A DNA stretch of 55,729 bases from Phycisphaeraceae bacterium (GTDB taxonomy: Bacteria > Planctomycetota > Phycisphaerae > Phycisphaerales > Phycisphaeraceae). The translations under genes and the position numbers were made by a program. The notes under the pieces are model-generated. The model made no database searches, was not told where the DNA came from, and saw only the letters and a list, made by a program, of their open reading frames with translations. This document shows, piece by piece, positions 23,806 through 31,970 of this stretch. The stretch covers positions 1 through 55,729 of the forward strand of contig JANQKT010000011.1 of assembly GCA_028280965.1 (NCBI GenBank), written 5' to 3'. Numbering within the stretch: position 1 is the first letter of the stretch; each line of letters starts with the position of its first letter.

Positions 23806-25538
23806 GCGTGCGTCTCCATGTGCGTTTTCGCTTCTGCCAGGCACCGGTCGATGCGCTCGAGTGTTGCCGACTTGCCCAACAGGTCGAGCGTCACGTCCAG
23901 CGGCGGCGTCACCGTCGATCCCGACACCGCGATCCGCACCGGCTGGGCGTACTTGCCCATATTGATCCCGGCGGCCTCCGCGGTCTTGTTGATCGTTTCG
24001 TGCGCCGCGTGGCCGAAGTTTTCCTCAGGCAACCCATCAAACACTGCGCGGAGTTCTTCGAGCAGCCTGATCCCCGCGCCGCCGTTGCCCGTCATCGCCT
24101 TGCGGACCGGCTTGGGCGTGAAGTCGTACTGGATCGCGTCGTCGCTCTTAATCAGGTACGCGTTCGCGTCCAGCGGGTCGGGCAGAGTGTGTGTCCGCTC
24201 CTGCACCGCGGCGCAGAAGGCCTGCCAGTCATCGCCGTTGAACACGCCGGCTTCTCCCCAATCCTGCCGATACGCCTTGACATAATCCGCGAGCAGGCAC
24301 GCGAAGTCGTCCGCGGGCAATGCGCGGAGCGTGTCGCCGTTGAACGCCTTGAGCTTCTCGCGGTCGAACGTCGAGTTGCTCTTGCCGATGCGGTCGAGGT
24401 CGAAGTGTTGTTTAAGGAAGTCGAGGTCGAACCGTTCGAGGTCGTTGCCCGGGTTCCAGCCGAGCAGGGCGATGTAGTTCAGGCAGACCTCCGGAAGGTA
24501 GCCGGCGCGCTTAAAGTCGTCGACATTGATTTCTGGCAATGTCAAGTTGCATTTGCGTGCGATGTAGTTCCCTGTATTCATGTCATCGCTAGTGCCATCA
24601 ATAAATTCAGCGAAATCCATATCGGAGAGATTTACACCATCTGGGGCTTCGTCATCGGGAATCCGTAAGATATCGAGATCAACACCAGATACTGTAGATA
24701 TGAATTCATCGCGCCCGATTTCTTCGATTTGATTCTTGCAATAAGCGCGCACGACCTTCGCTTTATCCCGCTTGCTCATCTTCGACCCGCCGGGGTTTAT
24801 GATGCTGGGCGTGTGCACCCACACCGGCCGGGCCCAGGTCACGTTGTCCTCGGTGATCTTCGCCAGCGCGTCGTAGAGCGCCGCGTGCTTGATGGTGTTG
24901 GACAGGTGCTCCTGGCCGCGGATGACGTGGGTCACGCCCATCAGCGCGTCGTCCACGACGACCGCGAAGTGGAAGGTGGGGAGTTTCCCGCCGTCCTCGC
25001 CCCTGCGGATGACGAAGTCCTCGAGGTCCGCGGCCTTCACTTTGATCTCGCCATACACCGCGTCGGTGAATACGATGTCGCCGCGGTGGTCGCCCATCTT
25101 CAGGCGGACCGCACCGTCTTCTTCGTAGGCCTCGCCCGCTTCTAAAAGCAGATCGACATAGTGGTCGTAGATGCCCTGCTCGGCGCGCTGGCTCTGGAAG
25201 TAGGGCCCGTTGTCGCCGAGTTGTCGGTTGTAGGGATCGAAGTCCTCGTCAGGGCCCTTGCCGCAGCCGCAGGCGGACTTCATGCACGGGTACTTGGGGC
25301 CTTCGTCCGAGAACAGGCCCAGCCAGGCGAGGTCGCGGATGATGCCGCGCGTGGACTCGGGGCTGGAGCGTTTGCGGTCGGTGTCCTCGATGCGCAGGAT
25401 GAATCTCCCGCTGTGTTTGCGGGCGTAGGCCCAGGCGAACAGCGCGGTCCGTGCCCCGCCGATGTGCAGCGCGCCGGTGGGCGACGGCGCAAAGCGGGTG
25501 ACGACGGGTCGCTTATGTGATTGGTCTTCCGGGGGCAT
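23802..25538 (-). CDS. gltX: Glutamate-tRNA ligase with two insertions
   Basis: A 578-residue GluRS, longer than the usual ~470-500. The HIGH-type motif is PSPTGALHIGG and the KMSKS-type motif is Lys253-Arg257 in KMSKRDKAK. Between the latter and GYLPEVCLNY (~345) there are ~92 residues where about 15 are normal; this insertion is acidic and its DNA (about 24530-24730) is near 44% G+C against about 70% beside it. A first insertion at ~80-110 carries a Cys-rich patch, PCMKSACGCGKG. The ATG at 25538 follows the palindromic repeat; no ribosome site is obvious. It charges tRNA-Glu in the cytosol and is coupled to the EVE gene downstream. Confidence 0.95.
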   Translation of the reverse strand: MPPEDQSHKRPVVTRFAPSPTGALHIGGARTALFAWAYARKHSGRFILRIEDTDRKRSSPESTRGIIRDLAWLGLFSDEGPKYPCMKSACGCGKGPDEDFDPYNRQLGDNGPYFQSQRAEQGIYDHYVDLLLEAGEAYEEDGAVRLKMGDHRGDIVFTDAVYGEIKVKAADLEDFVIRRGEDGGKLPTFHFAVVVDDALMGVTHVIRGQEHLSNTIKHAALYDALAKITEDNVTWARPVWVHTPSIINPGGSKMSKRDKAKVVRAYCKNQIEEIGRDEFISTVSGVDLDILRIPDDEAPDGVNLSDMDFAEFIDGTSDDMNTGNYIARKCNLTLPEINVDDFKRAGYLPEVCLNYIALLGWNPGNDLERFDLDFLKQHFDLDRIGKSNSTFDREKLKAFNGDTLRALPADDFACLLADYVKAYRQDWGEAGVFNGDDWQAFCAAVQERTHTLPDPLDANAYLIKSDDAIQYDFTPKPVRKAMTGNGGAGIRLLEELRAVFDGLPEENFGHAAHETINKTAEAAGINMGKYAQPVRIAVSGSTVTPPLDVTLDLLGKSATLERIDRCLAEAKTHMETHA

Positions 25539-25573
25539 AGGGCGGGATTGTAGCGGGTTTCTGAGTCGTGTTT

Positions 25574-25652
25574 GAAACCACAGATGCACACAGATTGACA
25601 TAGGTCATTTTGGAGGTTTGATCCGTGTCCATCCGTGTGCATCTGTGGTTAC
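25574..25652. repeat. AACCACAG-terminal imperfect palindrome, copy 2
   Basis: The outer 16 bases, AACCACAGATGCACAC, are repeated perfectly in inverted orientation at 25635-25650; inner parts match less well (CAGATTGACA against GGATGGACA). It fills the space between the divergent gltX and glnS starts, so it overlaps where both promoters should be. It is the same family as the element at 23283-23354. Confidence 0.8.
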
Positions 25653-25677
25653 AAAGGATGCAGTAGAATGCCGCCGC

Positions 25678-27420
<1,743 letters not shown>

Positions 27421-27442
27421 TCCTCCCGACGCAGAGGGCGGC

Positions 27443-28075
27443 ATGTCGCTGGAAAGCAAAACACCCCGGCCCCGGCTCATCACGCTGGCGGTGCTGGCGC
27501 TGATCGCCGCGCTCGGCTGGTACGTGCTGATCTATGAAGATGTGGTGGTGCTGTCGCCTGGTGCGCACGCGCCCGGTGAACCGGCTCAGACACCGTTCGG
27601 CCCCGTCGCGCTGCGGTCCAACAATGACTACACGATCACCGGCGTTGCCGAGTTCAGCCTGCGCGCGAAGGTGTTGTCGCGTGAGCGCTACCGGTTTGGG
27701 CGGGAGTCTGATTATTCGCCGGTGGACCTCGCGCTGGGCTGGGGGCGGATGTCGGACCAGGTGGTGGTGGACGAGCTGAGCATCAGCCAGGGCGGGCGGT
27801 GGTACCGCTTCCGGTACCACGGCTCGCCGCCGATCCCGCAGCCCGAGATCGAGCGGTCCAGCGCGAACATGCATCTCGTGCCCAAGGACGACAGCGTGCG
27901 TTCATTGGTATTGAAGGCACGCCGGGGCGAGATTATTGAATTGAAGGGCTACCTGATCGATATCGATGCGAGTGACGGCTGGCACTGGCGGACGTCAACC
28001 ACGCGCAACGATACGGGCGGCGGGGCGTGCGAGATCGTCTGGGTTGAGGAGTTCCGCGTCCTGCCGATCCGCTAA
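27443..28075 (+). CDS. Membrane-anchored conserved protein of unknown function
   Basis: A 210-residue protein with one N-terminal transmembrane segment (LITLAVLALIAALGWYVLIY) and a ~175-residue exposed domain. The domain contains ALGWGRMSD, YHGSPPIPQPEI, SANMHLVP, IIELKGYLIDID and a C-terminal WVEEFRVLP. Proteins with this same string of motifs occur in unrelated bacteria as hypothetical exported proteins, as far as I recall; no function is known to me. It follows glnS by 22 bp with GAGGG near the ATG and may be cotranscribed. The stop overlaps the stop of the convergent small gene at 28072. Confidence 0.75.
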   Translation: MSLESKTPRPRLITLAVLALIAALGWYVLIYEDVVVLSPGAHAPGEPAQTPFGPVALRSNNDYTITGVAEFSLRAKVLSRERYRFGRESDYSPVDLALGWGRMSDQVVVDELSISQGGRWYRFRYHGSPPIPQPEIERSSANMHLVPKDDSVRSLVLKARRGEIIELKGYLIDIDASDGWHWRTSTTRNDTGGGACEIVWVEEFRVLPIR

Positions 28076-28287
28076 GCGGTCAGGCTGATCGTCTGCCCCG
28101 GCGCGAGCGGGCGCTGCGTGGCCTGCGTCTGCGCGGTCTGCTGGATCTCTGCAGCGGACTGCAAGAGCGTGATCGCCGCGTCGCCCTGAGCCTTGGTCTG
28201 GTCCAGCGCCTTGCGCGCCACCGCGAACGCGACCTCGGTCTGGGCCTGCGACTGCTGGATCGAACTGATAGCGGCGGCGTCGGGCAT
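28072..28287 (-). CDS. Small YjfB-like putative motility protein
   Basis: A 71-residue, Gln/Ala-rich helical protein. AAISSIQQSQAQTEVAFA and the ARKALDQTKAQGDAAITLL segment resemble the short YjfB family, annotated as putative motility proteins and often near flagellar genes. No flagellar gene is in the window. No ribosome site is evident before the ATG. The family assignment is tentative because the protein is so short; it could also be a small cytosolic helical protein of another kind. Confidence 0.5.
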   Translation of the reverse strand: MPDAAAISSIQQSQAQTEVAFAVARKALDQTKAQGDAAITLLQSAAEIQQTAQTQATQRPLAPGQTISLTA

Positions 28288-28335
28288 GGTGGTGGTATCG
28301 GCCGGATGGGAAGGCGGAGTCAGGTCCGGCGGTGG

Positions 28336-29139
28336 TTATCGGCCCGAGGTTTCGAGCAGGTCTTCGATCGCTTTGACCGCCCGGTCACGCTCTTGTTCCG
28401 CGGCTTCGAGTTCACGCGCCAGCGTTTCGTATTCGTCCAGCAGGCGAACGGTTTCCTGTCTCTTGGCGGTCCACTCGTCCAGCGACTCAGATACTTTTTT
28501 GAGCTCTTCACTCAGGATCTGAACGCCGAGCCTTGCCTGCTCAAGCTTTGCGTCCAGCAGTAGCTTGGTCTGCTTGGCGATTTCCTTGTTGCGCTCGGCC
28601 TCGACCTCTTCGATCTGTTTACCGATGGCTGCTTGGATTTCTGGATTCTCGGGCTTCTCGAGGGCTTCTCGCAGTTCTTTCAATTGTTTGTCGTAGTCTC
28701 CCAGGCCGGCTTCTATCATCGCCAACTCATCGGCAGCGGGTGTGTAGCTGTTTTGTCGCTCTTCCTCTTTCAATTGACTATGCGTGGCCTGAAGTCTGTC
28801 GAGTGCTTTGCCCAGTTCTTGCTTCTCGATGACGAGCCGCTGGACTTGTAGCGCTGTCTCACGCCTGCGTGCGTCTTCGTCAGAGTCAAGCGGATTGTTT
28901 TCGAGATATCGCGTGATAGCAGCGCGGACCGCGGTGACTTGCTTGTCTGCGGCTTCGAGCCGTCGCCGTGCGGTGGCAAGTTGCTCGTCGTGATTCTCCA
29001 GATTCGATGATTGCTCGGCGGGCACGTCCGCGCCGGTCTGTTCCTGCTCAACAGGCTCGGGCGGCTCGGGTGCGGTGTGGCAGCCCGGCAGCGACAACGC
29101 GAACAGGGCAATCGGCAATAAGAAGCGGCGTCGGTTCAT
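28336..29139 (-). CDS. Coiled-coil lipoprotein of unknown function
   Basis: A 267-residue protein. A 19-residue signal ends in a lipobox, LPGC (Cys19 or nearby), then a Glu/Pro-rich linker and nearly continuous coiled coil from ~45 to the C terminus with regular heptads of Leu, Ala and charged residues. No enzymatic motif is present. The ATG at 29139 is chosen because it gives the signal peptide. It could be a periplasmic spacer or scaffold. Together with the OmpA-like lipoprotein at 11468 it adds to the envelope-protein content of the window. The 3' end lies near the YjfB-like gene on the same strand. Confidence 0.7.
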   Translation of the reverse strand: MNRRRFLLPIALFALSLPGCHTAPEPPEPVEQEQTGADVPAEQSSNLENHDEQLATARRRLEAADKQVTAVRAAITRYLENNPLDSDEDARRRETALQVQRLVIEKQELGKALDRLQATHSQLKEEERQNSYTPAADELAMIEAGLGDYDKQLKELREALEKPENPEIQAAIGKQIEEVEAERNKEIAKQTKLLLDAKLEQARLGVQILSEELKKVSESLDEWTAKRQETVRLLDEYETLARELEAAEQERDRAVKAIEDLLETSGR

Positions 29140-29270
29140 GTCCCGGTTCTTTCGGCTGGAGATGGGGCAGTGTTGAAGCGTAGTGTTACCCATCAATACG
29201 GCCGAGGTCTGCGACGGTTCGCGAAAGGCGTTAGTCGATGAAGGCCTTGAATTTCAATACTTTTTCGCTC

Positions 29271-29298
29271 TTGACGCGATCAAAAGTACGGATAATGT
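29271..29298 (+). promoter_or_regulatory. Candidate sigma-70-like promoter for radical SAM gene
   Basis: TTGACG (29271-29276) and TAATGT (29293-29298) are separated by 16 bases in a locally AT-rich stretch. A start about seven bases after the -10 box would fall on or next to the ATG at 29305, implying a leaderless or nearly leaderless mRNA. No ribosome site is seen before that ATG, which agrees. Confidence 0.4.
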
Positions 29299-29304
29299 TT
29301 GCAT

Positions 29305-30504
29305 ATGGACGGAAGCGAACAGCATCGCCCGCCTGGGAGAAAACCCGGCGACTCTCTCTCCAGCCAGTCGCCCGACGAAGACTGGCGCGAGTACCGCGAT
29401 GCGCTACCACACGGCCAGCCGCACAAGCGCGGGGCGGGGCTGAACCCCGGCAACCGGTTCGAGGAGACGCGCCTCCACGTGCTCGGCGACGAGCGCGACC
29501 GGCAGCAACTCGAACGCCAGTGGGAGGGCGAGGACGGCAGGCCCGTCACGGTCCCGCTCACGGTCTACAAGGACAAGACCAAGAAGCTGATCAACCGCGT
29601 TGCGCCGACATCCGATGTGCCGTTTGATTGGACGCTCAACCCGTATCGTGGTTGTGAACACGGGTGCATTTATTGTTTCGCTCGGCCGTACCATGAGTAC
29701 CTGGGCTTCTCGCTCGGGCTGGACTTCGAGACCAAGCTCGTCGCCAAGTTCGACGCCCCCGGGATGTTGTTAGACGAGTTACGGCGTCCGTCATGGAAGG
29801 GCGAGCCGATCGTGATGTCCGCGATCACGGATATCTATCAGCCGATCGAGAAGGAGCACGGGCTGTCCCGCCGGCTGCTGGAGACGATGGTGTCCTGCGG
29901 GCAGCCGGTGACGACGATGACCAAGAACACGCTCGTGCTGCGTGATACCGAGCTCTGGGCCGCGGCGTCGGCGATGAATACCGGGCGTGTGACGGTGACG
30001 CTGGTGACGCTGGACGATGTGCTGGCGAGCAAGCTCGAGCCGAGGGCAACGCCGCCGACCGGCCGGTTGCGTGTCATCCGGGAGCTGGTCCGCGCGGGCG
30101 TCAACGTCTCGGTCAACATCGCGCCGGTGATCCCGGGGCTGACGGACAAGGAGCTGCCCGCGATCCTCGAGGCCGTCGCGGGCCTCGGCGTCAGGCGCGT
30201 CGCGTGGGTGATGCTGCGGCTGCCGTACCAGCTCAAGGATTTGTTTGTGGATTGGCTCTGGCGGGAGGTCCCGCTGCGCGCCGGACACGTCGAGTCGCTG
30301 GTGCGGCAGGTGCACGGCGGCAAGCTCTACAACGCCAAACAAGGCCTGCGCGGCAGGGGCGACGGCGCGATTGCGGCGCAGATCAAGCAGGTCTTCGAAG
30401 TCTACTGCCGGCGGTACGGGATCAACCGCGATGTGAGGCCCCTGCGGACCGATCGGTTTCGCCGGCCGAGCGACGGGGTGCAGATGGGGTTGTTTGGGGG
30501 GTAG
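29305..30504 (+). CDS. Radical SAM protein, PA0069/SplB-like
   Basis: A 399-residue radical SAM enzyme. The cluster motif CxxxCxYC-like stretch is RGCEHGCIYCFARPYHEY; three cysteines coordinate a [4Fe-4S] cluster that cleaves S-adenosylmethionine. NPYRGCEHGC and SAITDIYQPIE are hallmarks of the PA0069-like family related to spore photoproduct lyase, whose reaction is unknown. The N-terminal ~75 residues are hydrophilic. There is no signal peptide, so it is cytosolic. A TTG two codons before the ATG is possible but less likely. The gene stands alone, so the substrate cannot be guessed from context. Confidence 0.88.
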   Translation: MDGSEQHRPPGRKPGDSLSSQSPDEDWREYRDALPHGQPHKRGAGLNPGNRFEETRLHVLGDERDRQQLERQWEGEDGRPVTVPLTVYKDKTKKLINRVAPTSDVPFDWTLNPYRGCEHGCIYCFARPYHEYLGFSLGLDFETKLVAKFDAPGMLLDELRRPSWKGEPIVMSAITDIYQPIEKEHGLSRRLLETMVSCGQPVTTMTKNTLVLRDTELWAAASAMNTGRVTVTLVTLDDVLASKLEPRATPPTGRLRVIRELVRAGVNVSVNIAPVIPGLTDKELPAILEAVAGLGVRRVAWVMLRLPYQLKDLFVDWLWREVPLRAGHVESLVRQVHGGKLYNAKQGLRGRGDGAIAAQIKQVFEVYCRRYGINRDVRPLRTDRFRRPSDGVQMGLFGG

Positions 30505-30619
30505 CCGCGATCGATGGCCAGTGCCCCGGGCTTGTGGCGGCATGGGTTGAACCCGGTGTCATGCATCTCAAACGGCGCAAACGCGGTGTGCCGGAGCCGC
30601 TTTCAACCTTCTGCCCGCT

Positions 30620-31024
30620 TTACGAATCATCTTGTCGGCAACGGCGTTCACCCTGTTCTATCAGGAGCACGATGGCGAGTTCGAGTCGCTTGATTTCTCG
30701 GCGGGTAGCACTGCGGTCGGCCATCATCCACCGCCACAATGCAAGCGACATCGCCAGGATCAGGAGCATCAGCAGGACGGTGGAGAGCAGAAGTTCACCG
30801 TGCAGGTTGTCGGCCTTGAGGAACGCAACCGCGGTGATGCTCATACCGACCCCAAACAATATCTGTAGAGCGAAGGCAATCAGTGACCGCACCCGCGAAC
30901 GCTCGCTTAGACGATCCAAGATTTTGCGATATAGCTGGCTGGGCGCGGGGTCGATCGCTTTCGCCGCCTCGGATGAAAAGTGCTTGGTTAAGATGTCGTG
31001 GATAGAGTTGTCTTCTGAAGTCAT
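30620..31024 (-). CDS. Two-TM membrane protein, likely anti-sigma partner
   Basis: A 134-residue protein. A ~45-residue cytosolic N terminus is followed by two transmembrane segments (SLIAFALQILFGVGMSITAV and LLLSTVLLMLLILAMSLALW) and a basic, helical C terminus rich in Arg and Glu. The start ATGA overlaps the stop of the ECF sigma gene, and AAAGGA lies upstream, so the two are translated together. Membrane proteins in this position often bind and hold their ECF sigma factor. The usual zinc-binding anti-sigma motif is absent. The role is inferred from position; similar short planctomycete proteins are annotated as domains of unknown function. Confidence 0.6.
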   Translation of the reverse strand: MTSEDNSIHDILTKHFSSEAAKAIDPAPSQLYRKILDRLSERSRVRSLIAFALQILFGVGMSITAVAFLKADNLHGELLLSTVLLMLLILAMSLALWRWMMADRSATRREIKRLELAIVLLIEQGERRCRQDDS

Positions 31025-31581
31025 AGCGTGTTCCTTTCGTCTGAGAGGAGTTTTTTCAGGTGTTTGCGGGCGTGGTGTAATCGGGACTTGATCGTGCCTT
31101 CGGGCAGGTCAACCGCTTCCGCGATCTCGGCAACAGGCATCGCCTGTAAGTAATGCAGCACGACAGCCTCTCGATGCGCGGTTGAGAGTTGCGACAGGGC
31201 GTGGTGGACTTCTTCGGAATCTTGCGATGTCCAGGAAGTATTGCACGATTGCGGCAGCGTGTTTTGGCGCTGAAGATCAAGTGTCTTTCGATGCCGCTGC
31301 TGTTGCTGGACCCAATCGGCGGCGCGCCGGCTGGCGATGCGATACACCCAGCCGGAGAAGCATGCGGGGTTGTCTAGGTGATGGATGCCCCGCATGACCG
31401 CGAGCCAGACATCCTGTGCAAGGTCGTGGGCGACTTCGTAGTGCCCAGTCATCCCCGTGAGATAGCGGATTAAGCGAGGCGTCCACCGCTTGACAAGCTG
31501 CGCGAAGGCGGCAGGGTCGTTGGCTTGGCAGGCCATGACCAGGGCCTCTTCAAACACGGCATCGGCGGTTCGCTCACTCAT
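31021..31581 (-). CDS. ECF-type RNA polymerase sigma factor
   Basis: A 186-residue sigma factor with only regions 2 and 4. Region 2 is DPAAFAQLVKRWTPRLIRYL through VAHDLAQDVWLAVM (core binding and -10 recognition); region 4 is LSTAHREAVVLHYLQAMPV followed by the helix-turn-helix AEAVDLPEGTIKSRLHHARK. A linker of ~45 residues is rich in Gln and Arg. It directs RNA polymerase to a stress or signal regulon. Its start has GAGGTGA just upstream. The downstream overlapping membrane gene is a likely anti-sigma. It is divergent from clpC, so ClpC production might be part of the same stress response, though this is only suggested by position. Confidence 0.9.
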   Translation of the reverse strand: MSERTADAVFEEALVMACQANDPAAFAQLVKRWTPRLIRYLTGMTGHYEVAHDLAQDVWLAVMRGIHHLDNPACFSGWVYRIASRRAADWVQQQQRHRKTLDLQRQNTLPQSCNTSWTSQDSEEVHHALSQLSTAHREAVVLHYLQAMPVAEIAEAVDLPEGTIKSRLHHARKHLKKLLSDERNTL

Positions 31582-31970
31582 TTCACCTCATAGTCCGCCC
31601 CGAGGCACGCCAGGTTCACTCGTATTAATAATTTGGGGTACTCGTTGCCAGCTCTGTGAGGGCCCGGGTCGCAACCTCAGTGAGGTCGCTCAGGCCCTGC
31701 GTCTTTGGGCATTCTCAGGCGGTATGCCCGCCAAACCGGCAGCGATCAGGCAGTTATCGTCCGCTCGTGGCGGTTGGAGCGGTTGTGCGGGCTGGCCGAT
31801 AGGGAAGATACGGCCGGTTTCCGCAGTTGACCGATAAACCGGATGATTTCGCGCGTGGCATCGGCCTTGCTCGGATCGTCTACTTATGAGGGTGGAGATT
31901 TGGACGCCTGACGAGGCGATGGGGCCGACCTAGAATGATGTGAGTCAATCGCAACCCAACGGATCGCACG
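31582..31970. other. 389-bp divergent regulatory region sigma/clpC
   Basis: No gene is seen here. The region must contain promoters for the sigma factor (leftward) and clpC (rightward). Near the clpC end, a candidate promoter is present at 31908-31936. Near the sigma end, GAACCT and GACTAT can be read 16 bases apart on the minus strand, but too close to the ATG to be convincing. Confidence 0.5.
31908..31936 (+). promoter_or_regulatory. Candidate sigma-70 promoter of clpC
   Basis: CTGACG (31908-31913) and TAGAAT (31931-31936) are 17 bases apart, matching four and five of six consensus positions of a vegetative promoter. A start near 31943 would give a ~28-base leader before the ATG at 31971. 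Confidence 0.45.

Noticed and set aside
22233..25652. CRISPR array or repeat-spacer system formed by the repeated palindromes
   Set aside because: Copies are over 1 kb apart, differ in sequence, and no cas gene is present.
31582..31620. ECF-like promoter GAACCT-16-GACTAT before the sigma gene, suggesting autoregulation
   Set aside because: The -10 box is only nine bases from the ATG and overlaps the ribosome site, so the transcript would start inside it.
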